The notes beneath the pieces are model-generated. The model ran no database searches and had not been told where the DNA came from. It worked only from the letters and a program-made list of their open reading frames with translations. Shown piece after piece: positions 54,188-62,050 of a stretch of 64,000 bases of DNA. Source of the DNA: Rhizobiales bacterium Y(2018) (lineage in GTDB: Bacteria; Pseudomonadota; Alphaproteobacteria; Rhizobiales; Aestuariivirgaceae). The number at the start of each line of letters is the position of its first letter. Within the stretch, counting starts at the first letter, position 1. A program made the position numbers and the translations under genes. The stretch spans positions 62,001-126,000 of the forward strand of contig SCPD01000016.1 in the NCBI GenBank assembly GCA_005502925.1, in the 5' to 3' direction.

Positions 54188-54200
54188 TTTGATAAATCAA
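54188..54200. promoter_or_regulatory. Candidate LysR operator in the LysR/M24 intergenic region
   Basis: TTTGATAAATCAA contains the dyad TTGAT-AA-ATCAA and the 11-mer TTTGATAAATC that recurs, in reverse orientation, at 53224-53234. It is 23 bp upstream of the LysR start. Confidence 0.5.
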
Positions 54201-54311
54201 TAAGTCAGATTGAGGAAGATCGAATTTTTCTCGAAATGGTGCTCACCTACTCTCCCGCCGCCCCGGCCAGCGACTGGACCAGAGGGCCAGAGGAACATCG
54301 AGGAGGTAAGG

Positions 54312-55580
54312 ATGGCCTTAGAAAAAGATCACGAAATTCTGGACGTTGCGAAGCATACGACGCACGTCACATTCCAAAAGTCGACGCGCAAGACCGCATC
54401 GGGCGAAGAACTGCCGATGCTGCTGCATGACCGATTGGCCTTCTCGCCGGAAGAATATGTCCGCCGCTACGACGTCATCCAGACGGCGATGGCCAAGGAA
54501 GGCCTCGACGCCGTGCTCATCCGCGGCCCCGAGAACATCACCTATTTCAGCGGCTATGAGACGCCCGGCTATTACCGCTATCACTGCATCGTCGTGCCCC
54601 GCACCGGCGAGCCGGTCTTCCTGGTGCGCGACTTCGAGTGGATCAATTCGCCGGAATTCGCCTGGTCCACCCAACTCGCCAAGGTCTATGACTGGAACCA
54701 CCCGCCGAGCGTCACCGTCAACGTGCTGCGCCAACTCGGCCTCGGCTCGGGCAAGCGCATCGGCGTCGAGAAGCAGTCCTTCTTCTACACGGTCGACGAG
54801 CACGAGACGTTCACACGCGAGCTTTCAGGCAATACATTCGTCGATGCGACACCGATCCTGTGGAATGCCCGCATGATCAAGTCGGCCGAGGAAGTGGCCG
54901 TGATGCGCCGCTCGGCGGCGATCGTCGACAAGGCGATGCTGGCGGGCTACGCGGCCTCGCGGCCGGGCGCCAGCGGCGATCACATCAACGCCGTCGTCAA
55001 CGAGACGATCTTCGAGGCGGGCGGTGAATATATGGGCCTGCCACCCTTCGTGCTGGCGGGCGACCGCAGCTGCCTGCCGCATCAGACCGGTGGCGCCAAT
55101 GTGCTGGCCAAGGACGATCTCATGTATTTCGAGATCTCGGCGTCGCAGCGGCGTTATGCGGCCGCTCTCATGCGCACCATCTTCGTCGGCAAACCCAAGG
55201 ACGAATGGCGCCGCGCGGCGGAGGCCTGTATCGGCGCGGTCGAGGCGGCACTCGCCTTCATCAAGCCGGGTGTCACCTCGCATGACGCCGACACGGCGGC
55301 ACGCGCCGTCACCACCAAAGCGGGCTTCGGCGAGTATCATCGCAACCGCCTCGGCTACAGCATCGGCCTCAACTATGCGCCGGATTGGGGTGAGGGCGAG
55401 ATCATCTCGCTGCAGCAAAACGAGCCGCGCGTGCTGCAGGAAGGCATGACCTTCCACATGCCGCCGCTCTGCCTCAAATACCGCGAATACGGCATCGGCT
55501 TCTCGGAAACCATCGTCATCACCAAGAATGGCTGCGAGCGGCTCTCGAAATTGCCGCGCGACATCGTCATCAACAACTGA
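54312..55580 (+). CDS. M24-fold hydrolase without the metal site (DoeA/creatinase-like)
   Basis: 422 residues from ATG 54312 (AGGAGGTAAG upstream). The N-terminal creatinase domain (about 40-170, DAVLIRGPENITYFSGYETP) and C-terminal pita-bread domain are complete. Four of the five metal ligands are changed: FEIS for the first Asp, AAALMRT for the second Asp, GYSIGL for the His, and FHMPP for a Glu. Only SETIVITKNG keeps its Glu. This pattern is that of creatinase and ectoine hydrolase (DoeA/EutD), which cut C-N bonds without metal, so it is not a peptidase. It heads an operon with an M20 hydrolase and two EutA-like genes. Confidence 0.8.
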   Translation: MALEKDHEILDVAKHTTHVTFQKSTRKTASGEELPMLLHDRLAFSPEEYVRRYDVIQTAMAKEGLDAVLIRGPENITYFSGYETPGYYRYHCIVVPRTGEPVFLVRDFEWINSPEFAWSTQLAKVYDWNHPPSVTVNVLRQLGLGSGKRIGVEKQSFFYTVDEHETFTRELSGNTFVDATPILWNARMIKSAEEVAVMRRSAAIVDKAMLAGYAASRPGASGDHINAVVNETIFEAGGEYMGLPPFVLAGDRSCLPHQTGGANVLAKDDLMYFEISASQRRYAAALMRTIFVGKPKDEWRRAAEACIGAVEAALAFIKPGVTSHDADTAARAVTTKAGFGEYHRNRLGYSIGLNYAPDWGEGEIISLQQNEPRVLQEGMTFHMPPLCLKYREYGIGFSETIVITKNGCERLSKLPRDIVINN

Positions 55581-55591
55581 GGCGGACGACC

Positions 55592-56845
55592 GTGCGCTCG
55601 TGGCATATCAATGGCGAGCGCCTGCTCGACGATCTCAACCACCTCTCGTCCTTCGGCGCGCTGCCGAAGGGCGGCATCGACAGGCCGGCTTTCTCGCCGG
55701 CCTGTTCGGAGGCCTCGCGCTGGCTCGCCGAGCGGATGCGCGAAGCGGGCCTCGGCGCCCGCATCGACGCCGCCGGCAATGTCATCGGCAGGCTCGGCCC
55801 CGATGACGGCAGCGCCATTCTCATCGGCTCACACATCGACACCGTGCCGGGCGGCGGCCCGCTCGACGGCAGCCTCGGCGTCATCGCCGGGCTCGAATGC
55901 CTGCGCAGCCTCGCCGAATCGGGCGCCAATCTCGACCGCGCCGTCGAGGTCATCGCCTTTTCGGATGAGGAAGGCGCCTATCTCAGCATGCTCGGCTCGC
56001 GCGCCATGACCGGTACGCTGACCGAGACCGAACTCAACGCCGCGCATGGCCGCAAGGGCGACCGGCTCGCCGATGCGATGGCCGCGGCCGGCTTCGACAT
56101 CAGGAAGCTCCATCAGGCCGAGCGCACGCGGCAGTCGATGAGCAATTATCTCGAGCTCCATATCGAACAGGGCCCGGTGCTCGAATCACGCGGGCTCGAT
56201 GTCGGCATCGTCGATTCGATCATCGGCATCGATGTCTCCGAATATGTCCTGCACGGTCAGGCGCGCCATGCCGGCACCACGCCGATGGGCGAGCGCCGCG
56301 ACGCGGGGCGCGCCGCCGCCGAAGCAATCGTGCATGCCTTCGACGATCTCGATCTCAGGGCCGTACCGGAAGCCCGCATCACCTTCGGCGACATCGAGAT
56401 CAAGCCGGGCGCCAGCAATGTCGTCCCCGGCCAGGCAAGGATTCTCAGCGAAATCCGCGCCATCAGGATCCAGGACATGCGGCAGATCCGCAATGGCGTC
56501 GACAGCGCCTTCGACAGCGCCGCCGCCCGCCATACGGTGAGGCTCGAAAAGCGCTATTTGAGCGGCGACGTGCCGAGCGTCATGGCGCCCGACATGATCG
56601 ATCTCATCGGCCAGATCTGCATCGATCTCGACCACAAATTCATGGTCATGCCGTCGGGCGCCAGCCACGACGCCTCGAATTTCGCGTCCCTGGTGCCGTC
56701 CGGCATGATCTTCGTGGCGAGCCGCGGCGGCGTCAGCCATCACCCGGATGAATATAGTGAGCCCAAGTCGCTGGTCACCGGAACCAATGTTCTGTTCGAG
56801 ACGGCGCGGCGGCTGCTGGCGCGTTCGAATGGAGGCAGCCTATGA
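55592..56845 (+). CDS. M20-family amidohydrolase (N-carbamoyl-amino acid/allantoate amidohydrolase-like)
   Basis: 417 residues, GTG start 55592. Dinuclear metal ligands are in GSHIDTVPGGGPLDGSLG (His, Asp), FSDEEGAYLSM (Glu), LELHIEQGPVLESRG (His) and PSGASHDASNFA (His). The HIEQGP motif is specific to the hydantoinase/carbamoylase and allantoate amidohydrolase branch. It releases an amine and CO2, or deacylates, from the product of the M24 enzyme. Overlaps the next gene (ATGA). Confidence 0.87.
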   Translation: MRSWHINGERLLDDLNHLSSFGALPKGGIDRPAFSPACSEASRWLAERMREAGLGARIDAAGNVIGRLGPDDGSAILIGSHIDTVPGGGPLDGSLGVIAGLECLRSLAESGANLDRAVEVIAFSDEEGAYLSMLGSRAMTGTLTETELNAAHGRKGDRLADAMAAAGFDIRKLHQAERTRQSMSNYLELHIEQGPVLESRGLDVGIVDSIIGIDVSEYVLHGQARHAGTTPMGERRDAGRAAAEAIVHAFDDLDLRAVPEARITFGDIEIKPGASNVVPGQARILSEIRAIRIQDMRQIRNGVDSAFDSAAARHTVRLEKRYLSGDVPSVMAPDMIDLIGQICIDLDHKFMVMPSGASHDASNFASLVPSGMIFVASRGGVSHHPDEYSEPKSLVTGTNVLFETARRLLARSNGGSL

Positions 56846-57612
56846 CGGACCATGCCTGGCCCCTCTACCCCGCCGCCTATGACGACGGCATCGGCGCCGC
56901 TTTGTCGATCGGCGTGATCGCGCTCGCCGAGGACCGGGCCGGCGTGTGGGATTTCGATCAGTTCCTGAAGGACGTTCCGGATGTCGGCGTCTTCTCGACA
57001 AGGGTGCCCATGTCGGCCGATGTGACACCGCAATCGCTCGCCGCGATGGATGATCATCTGGATTTCGCCGCGAGGAACCTGCTCCCCGGCTCGCCACTCG
57101 ATGCGATCGCCTTCAGCTGCACGTCGGGCACGGTTGCCATCGGGCTCGACAGAGTGCATGCGACCATTGCCACCGCGCGCCCGGGAATTCCGGTCAGCAC
57201 GCCGATCGAGGCGGGCCTTGCGGCCTTGCGCAAGCTCGGCACCAGCAGGATCGCGCTCCTCACGCCCTACCGGCCCGCCACGGCCGACCTCGTGGCGAAT
57301 TTCTTTGTGGCGAATGGGCTCTCGATCGAGGCGCGCCTGACGCTCGCACTCACCGGCGATCTCGACATGAACCGCGTCTCGGCCGATTGCCTCATCAATG
57401 CGGCGCGCGCCCTAATGGCGCAGGCGCCCGACAGCGAGGCGCTGTTCATCTCCTGCACCGGCTTGCGCACATCGCCGCTGATCCAACGGCTTGAGGACGA
57501 AATCAGGATTCCGGTCGTCACCAGCAACCAGGCGCTCGCCTGGCATTGCCTGCGCATTGCCGGGAACACACAGAAAATCACCGGCCATGGCAGGTTGCTA
57601 TCTGAACGTTGA
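56842..57612 (+). CDS. EutA/maleate isomerase-like Asp/Glu racemase-superfamily protein, two-cysteine type
   Basis: 256 residues. The two active-site cysteines are present: FSCTSGTVAIG and FISCTGLRTS. PVSTPIEAGLAALRKLG and VTSNQALAWHCLRIAG complete the EutA/maleate-isomerase profile. The family includes arylmalonate decarboxylase, hydantoin racemase and EutA of ectoine utilisation. Translationally coupled to the M20 gene. Confidence 0.83.
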   Translation: MTDHAWPLYPAAYDDGIGAALSIGVIALAEDRAGVWDFDQFLKDVPDVGVFSTRVPMSADVTPQSLAAMDDHLDFAARNLLPGSPLDAIAFSCTSGTVAIGLDRVHATIATARPGIPVSTPIEAGLAALRKLGTSRIALLTPYRPATADLVANFFVANGLSIEARLTLALTGDLDMNRVSADCLINAARALMAQAPDSEALFISCTGLRTSPLIQRLEDEIRIPVVTSNQALAWHCLRIAGNTQKITGHGRLLSER

Positions 57613-57625
57613 GGGAGGATCGCCT

Positions 57626-58348
57626 TTGGATATCGTGAAGCTCGGATTTCTCTATCCGCTCGGCGGTGCCGAATATGAATATTACCATTTCCAGGAACGT
57701 CTCGATCATCGCGTCCGCACCTATCTGACAGGCGTGCGGATATTCGGCGAGGGAAGCGATCACGATCCGGAGCATCTCAAACGCACCGGCGCCCTCGACA
57801 ATCTCACTCGGGCCGCGATCGGGCTCAAGCCGCTCTCACCCGATGCCGCCCTGTGGGCGTGCACCAGCGGCAGCTTCATCGACGGGCGCGCCCATGCCGA
57901 ACATCAGGCGGCAGCGATAGCGGCAACGCTGGGATGCCCGGCGAGCAGCACCTCGCTGGCTTTCGTCCACGCCGCCCGGCATCTCGGGCTGCAACGGCTC
58001 GCCGTGCTCGCGACCTATCCCGAGCCCGCGGCGCATGCCTTTGCCAATTTTCTTAGCGAGTTTGGTTTCGAGATTGGGTCAATCGCCTGGCTCGATGCGC
58101 CGGCCGGACCCGATGCCGCGGCATTCAGCATAGAGAAGGTGATGGGCGCACTCGGGGACATGGATCTATCCAGCACCGATGGCGTGCTGATCCCGGATAC
58201 CGCCATGCCGGGCTTCGAGCTGGTCAGGCGTGCCGAGGCGGCCTTCGGTCTCCCAGTGCTAGCAGCCAACCAAGTATCGATCTGGGAAGGTCTTCGCCTA
58301 GCCGAAGCCTCGATGACACTTGCCGATCACGGCCGGCTGTTCATCTAA
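57626..58348 (+). CDS. EutA/maleate isomerase-like protein, one-cysteine type
   Basis: 240 residues. The start is TTG 57626, with GAGGGAGGA 6 bases upstream and 14 bp after the previous stop; upstream ATG 57587 would overlap the previous gene without an SD. The first cysteine is kept (WACTSGSFIDG) but the second is replaced (LIPDTAMPGFELV), so a two-base racemase mechanism is impossible. This is like arylmalonate decarboxylase-type members or a non-catalytic partner. It ends near a repeat element. Confidence 0.8.
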   Translation: MDIVKLGFLYPLGGAEYEYYHFQERLDHRVRTYLTGVRIFGEGSDHDPEHLKRTGALDNLTRAAIGLKPLSPDAALWACTSGSFIDGRAHAEHQAAAIAATLGCPASSTSLAFVHAARHLGLQRLAVLATYPEPAAHAFANFLSEFGFEIGSIAWLDAPAGPDAAAFSIEKVMGALGDMDLSSTDGVLIPDTAMPGFELVRRAEAAFGLPVLAANQVSIWEGLRLAEASMTLADHGRLFI

Positions 58349-58369
58349 ACCAAAGGCACCGTCACGAGC

Positions 58370-58479
58370 CCCTCACCCTGAGGTGCGAGCGCAGCGAGCC
58401 TCGAAGGTATGCTTCAGCTTCTCGGCTTTATCCTGACGGATGCTTCGAGGGCCGCTTCGCGGCCACCTCAGCATGAGGG
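58370..58479. repeat. Palindromic REP-like element between convergent genes
   Basis: CCCTCACCCTGAGGTG (58370-58385) and CACCTCAGCATGAGGG (58464-58479) are inverted ends with two mismatches. Inside is a perfect hairpin GGCCGC-TTC-GCGGCC (58450-58464). The motif set (CCTGAGG, CTTCGAGG) matches REP-type elements I recall as common between genes in Hyphomicrobiales. It may serve as a two-way terminator for the genes ending at 58348 and 58491. Confidence 0.65.
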
Positions 58480-58490
58480 GTGTTGGGGAG

Positions 58491-60041
58491 TCAGAAATCC
58501 GTCTTCTCGCCGCCTTCCTTCTCGCGCCTGGCGACGAAGAGGTCGATCTCCTCGGCAATCGCCGGATCGAGCGGCGGTTCCTGATATTCGACGAGCGCGC
58601 GCTTCCACACTTCATTCGCTTTCTGCCAGGCCTGCGGGCTGCCCGAGGCTTCCCACTGGGCGAAATTGCGCCAGTCGGAAATGATCGGCGCGTAAAAGGC
58701 CGACAGATAACGCCGCTGCGTGTGCTCGGCGCCGAAGAAATGTCCACCGGGCCCTACTTCGCGCATGGCGTCGAGGCCCAGCGCGTCCTCGGAGAAATCG
58801 AGGGGCTTCAGGAACTCCATCACCATCTGCAGGAGATCGGCATCGAGCGCGAATTTTTCGTAGGACGCGACGAGGCCGCCCTCCAGCCAGCCGGCCGCAT
58901 GCTGGATAAGATTGCCGCCGCCCATGATGGCGCCCCATAGCGAGAAGACGCTTTCATAGGCCGCCTGCGCATCGACCATATTGGCGGCATTGGTATTCGA
59001 GGTGCGATAAGGCAGCTTGTAGCGGCGCGCCATTTGCCCGCCCATGATGCAGGCCTTCATATATTCGGGCGTGCCGAAAGCCGGCGCGCCGGACTTCATG
59101 TCAACGTTCGAAGTAAAACCTCCATAGACGAAGGGCGCCCCGGGATTGGCGAGCTGCGAGAGAGTGAGCCCCGCCAGCGCTTCGGCATTCTGCTCGACGA
59201 TGGCACCGGCGATCGTTACCGGCGCCATGGCGCCTGCCAAGGTGAAAGGCGTGCAGACCACGACCTGGTTGTGGCGCGCCATCTCGATGATGCCCATGCC
59301 CATCGGATCGTCGAGCTTGAGCGGAGAATTGGTGTTGATGACGGTGTAGCAGGACGGCTCTTTCAGGAACTGTTCCGGCGTCAGGCCCCGCGCCATGCGG
59401 GCAATCTCCATACCGTCAAAGAGACGGGCGCGCCCGGTCGAGATCGTATAGAGGATCTTGTCGGAAAGCCTGACCTTGTTGCGCATGATATGGAGATGGC
59501 GCACCGAGGCATGCACATCGAGCGCGTCGACCGAACCGCCACCCGCTGTATGGATGCAATTGAAGAACTGCGACAGACGGATGAAATTGGCATTGTCCTC
59601 GAGCGTGCCGGGCCGCCTGCCCCGGTCGGTGTCAGAGCAGTTGGGCGGACCGCCCACTGGCGCGAAAGCGATCCATTTGCCGCCGATCTGAATATTGTGC
59701 GCCGGGTTGCGGGCATGGAAAGTGAATTCGGCGGGTGGCGTTTTCAGCGCCTCCTCGACGATGTCGCGGCCGATGCGGACGCGGTCGCCGTCGACCTTGG
59801 CGCCGGCTTTGGCATAGATCGAGATGGCCTCCTTGTTGAGGACATCCATACCTATCTCTTCGAGGACGTCGAGGGCGCGCTGATGGATGGTCTCGATCTG
59901 GTCGTCGGAGATGATGCGCGAGGGTTCCAGCGTCAATTGCGGCTGGGCGAAGGGAAGCTGAGCAATCTTCTGGTTCTTGGCATCAGGCCTGCGGCCGCGG
60001 CCGCGTGAATGATGCCGGGCTTCATTGTCGATGAGCGTCAT
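58491..60041 (-). CDS. MttB-family corrinoid-dependent methyltransferase, non-pyrrolysine, copy 1
   Basis: 516 residues from ATG 60041, overlapping the psuG stop (ATGA). The barrel is clear: IETIHQRALDVLEEIGMDVL, PGAPFVYGGFTSNVDMKSG and EVGPGGHFFGAEHTQRRYLS are MttB-superfamily positions. The frame is open to its natural end with no in-frame TAG, so it lacks pyrrolysine, as do MtgB/MtpB/MtcB demethylases of glycine betaine, proline betaine and carnitine. It would transfer a methyl group from a quaternary amine to a corrinoid protein. The N-terminal tail is basic (HHSRGRGRRPDAK) before IAQLP. Confidence 0.87.
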   Translation of the reverse strand: MTLIDNEARHHSRGRGRRPDAKNQKIAQLPFAQPQLTLEPSRIISDDQIETIHQRALDVLEEIGMDVLNKEAISIYAKAGAKVDGDRVRIGRDIVEEALKTPPAEFTFHARNPAHNIQIGGKWIAFAPVGGPPNCSDTDRGRRPGTLEDNANFIRLSQFFNCIHTAGGGSVDALDVHASVRHLHIMRNKVRLSDKILYTISTGRARLFDGMEIARMARGLTPEQFLKEPSCYTVINTNSPLKLDDPMGMGIIEMARHNQVVVCTPFTLAGAMAPVTIAGAIVEQNAEALAGLTLSQLANPGAPFVYGGFTSNVDMKSGAPAFGTPEYMKACIMGGQMARRYKLPYRTSNTNAANMVDAQAAYESVFSLWGAIMGGGNLIQHAAGWLEGGLVASYEKFALDADLLQMVMEFLKPLDFSEDALGLDAMREVGPGGHFFGAEHTQRRYLSAFYAPIISDWRNFAQWEASGSPQAWQKANEVWKRALVEYQEPPLDPAIAEEIDLFVARREKEGGEKTDF

Positions 60042-60955
60042 GGCAACTCCCAATAGGCTTTGGCGATCCGGGCAGCGACGGCTGCATTGTTCTTGACGAG
60101 CTCGATATTGGCGGCAAGCGAGCGGCCGGCGGTGGCGCGGGCGAGCCTGGACAGCAGGAAAGGTGTCACCGCCCTGCCCTCGATCTTCTGGTCGCGCGCC
60201 TCGGCGACCGCTTTTTCGATGAGCGGCGTGATCTCGGCCGCCGGGATCTCAAATTCTGCCGGGATCGGATTGGCGACGACGACGCCACCGGCAAGTCCCA
60301 AGCCCCATTTGGCCTTCATCAGCTTGGCCATGTCTTCCGGCCGATCGACGCGCATCGGGCATTTGAGGCCGCTGTGGCGCGAATAGAAAGCCGGGAAGTC
60401 ATCGGTGCCGTAGCCCACCACCGGCACGCCCAGGGTCTCGAGCTTCTCGATCGTCAATGCGAGATCGAGAATGGCCTTGGCGCCGGCGGTGACGACGGCG
60501 ACATTGCTCAGCGCCATCTCGCCCAGATCGGCCGAGATGTCGAAGGTCTCTGATGCGCCGCGATGCACGCCGCCGATGCCGCCGGTGGCGAAAATGTGGA
60601 TGCCAGCCAGGGCCGCGATGCGCATCGTCGAGGCGACCGTCGTCGCCCCGTCGCGCTCAAGCGCGACCGCATGCGGCAGATCCCTTGTCGAGAGCTTGGC
60701 AATGGACGGGCCATTACGCGCCAGCGTCTCGATCTCCGTCTCCGAAAGTCCGACTTTCAGCTTGCCTGCCCTCACCGCGATCGTCGCCGGCACCGCGCCT
60801 TCGTCGCGAATGATCTTCTCCACCGCGAAGGCCGTCTCGGCATTCTGCGGGAAGGCCATGCCGTGGGCGATGATGGTCGATTCGAGCGCCACCACGGGGC
60901 GCTTTTCCTGAATCGCCTCAACGACTTCCGGAGCAACATTGAGAAACTGATTCAT
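60038..60955 (-). CDS. psuG: Pseudouridine-5'-phosphate glycosidase
   Basis: 305 residues. ALESTIIAHGMAFPQNAETA, VASTMRIAALAGIHIFATGG and GYGTDDFPAFYSRHSG match PsuG, which splits pseudouridine 5'-phosphate into uracil and ribose 5-phosphate. The usual partner kinase PsuK is absent; the only PfkB gene in the window is at 37799 in the sugar operon. The start overlaps the hxlR stop and the stop overlaps the mttB start, both as ATGA, so the three genes are translationally coupled. Its place in a methyltransferase operon is unusual. Confidence 0.88.
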   Translation of the reverse strand: MNQFLNVAPEVVEAIQEKRPVVALESTIIAHGMAFPQNAETAFAVEKIIRDEGAVPATIAVRAGKLKVGLSETEIETLARNGPSIAKLSTRDLPHAVALERDGATTVASTMRIAALAGIHIFATGGIGGVHRGASETFDISADLGEMALSNVAVVTAGAKAILDLALTIEKLETLGVPVVGYGTDDFPAFYSRHSGLKCPMRVDRPEDMAKLMKAKWGLGLAGGVVVANPIPAEFEIPAAEITPLIEKAVAEARDQKIEGRAVTPFLLSRLARATAGRSLAANIELVKNNAAVAARIAKAYWELP

Positions 60956-61353
60956 CCGGCGGCGACCTTCCTGCCGCGGGTTGCGGGACGTGACGCCGCC
61001 GCCTGGCGTTTCAGATGGGTATGGCCCCAGGTGGCGAGCGTGCGGATGACGTTCTTCAGGCTTTCGCCATGCTCGCTCAACGCATATTCGACGCGCGGCG
61101 GCACTTCCGGGAAGATGGTGCGGGTGATGATCCCGTGCCTCTCGAGGTCGCGCAGTTGAGTGGTGAGCATATGCTGGCTCACACCCCTGATGGCCCGGCG
61201 CAATTCGTTGAAGCGGCATTCCCGGCGCATCAGCTGCCAGAGAATGAGAATCTTCCACTTGCCGCTGAGCACCGCGAGCGTCGCCTCGATCTCGGGCGGC
61301 GGCTCGGTCAGCTTCGCATGTTCCTTGCAAAGTTCCTCAGTCATTTTTTCCAT
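60952..61353 (-). CDS. HxlR-family transcriptional regulator
   Basis: 133 residues from ATG 61353 (ATG 61344 is an alternative; neither has a clear SD). HTH with VLSGKWKILILWQLMRRECR, LRRAIRGVSQHMLTTQLRDL and the wing PPRVEYALSEHG is standard for HxlR/YodB. Members sense formaldehyde, quinones or diamide. It leads the hxlR-psuG-mttB operon and is divergent from an FMN reductase, a typical target. The C terminus is basic (SRPATRGRK). Confidence 0.88.
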   Translation of the reverse strand: MEKMTEELCKEHAKLTEPPPEIEATLAVLSGKWKILILWQLMRRECRFNELRRAIRGVSQHMLTTQLRDLERHGIITRTIFPEVPPRVEYALSEHGESLKNVIRTLATWGHTHLKRQAAASRPATRGRKVAAG

Positions 61354-61447
61354 ACTATACAAGAAAATCCATCCTACTTGAAAGATAGCTCCAACCGCCC
61401 AATTGTCCACCGCTCAATCGATAGAGACAAAGTTGGAGAAGACCCTC
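61354..61447. promoter_or_regulatory. Divergent promoter region of hxlR and FMN reductase
   Basis: 94 bp holding CTATACAAG and, 13 bases on, CTTGAAAGATAG, a partial dyad resembling HxlR/YodB operators. TATACA near 61356 could serve as a -10 on either strand. No other feature is seen. Confidence 0.4.
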
Positions 61448-62050
61448 ATGTCCAAGGCCAGGATCGCCGTCATCATCGGCTCGACGCGGGAAACCCGCTT
61501 CGCTACGAAACCGGCGGAATGGATCTACACCGTCGCCCAGCAGCATCCCGACCTCGAGGTCGAGCTGGTCGACCTCAAGGATTTCGACCTGCCCTTCTTC
61601 AACGAAGCGGCGTCCAATCTGTGGATGCCCAGCAAGGATCCCAAGGCGGTCGCCTGGCAGGAGAAGATCGGCGGTTTCGACGGCTTCATCTTTGTCGTCG
61701 CGGAATATAACCGCTCGGTCACCGGCGCGCTCAAGAACGCCCTCGACCAGGCCTATAAGGAATGGGGACGCAAGCCCGCCGCCTATGTCGGCTATGGCAG
61801 CGTCGGCGGGGCGCGTGCCGTCGAGCATCTGCGCCTCATCAATGTCGAATTGCAGATGGTGCCAACCCGGTCCGGTGTGCATATCGGCGGCTCCGACTTC
61901 TACAAAATCCACCCCATGGCCGGCAATCAACCGATCTCGGCCATCGAGGAAGCGATCGGCCCCTCCGCCAAAACGATGCTCGACGAGCTCGCTTGGTGGG
62001 CGAAAGCCACGAAAACCGCACGCGCTGCGGCGCAACTAGCCGCCGCGTAA
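61448..62050 (+). CDS. NADPH-dependent FMN reductase (flavodoxin-like fold)
   Basis: 200 residues from ATG 61448 (GGAGAAG upstream). IAVIIGSTRETRFATKPAEW (phosphate-binding loop) and VAEYNRSVTGALKNALDQ with GYGSVGGARAVEHLR define the ArsH/SsuE/ChrR-like reductase family. It gives reduced flavin or reduces quinones. Divergent from hxlR, by which it is likely controlled; its stop abuts that of the second mttB gene. A reduced-flavin supply for corrinoid reactivation is possible but speculative. Confidence 0.85.
   Translation: MSKARIAVIIGSTRETRFATKPAEWIYTVAQQHPDLEVELVDLKDFDLPFFNEAASNLWMPSKDPKAVAWQEKIGGFDGFIFVVAEYNRSVTGALKNALDQAYKEWGRKPAAYVGYGSVGGARAVEHLRLINVELQMVPTRSGVHIGGSDFYKIHPMAGNQPISAIEEAIGPSAKTMLDELAWWAKATKTARAAAQLAAA

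Noticed and set aside
54312-55580. Xaa-Pro aminopeptidase
   Set aside because: Four of the five metal ligands of M24 peptidases are replaced.
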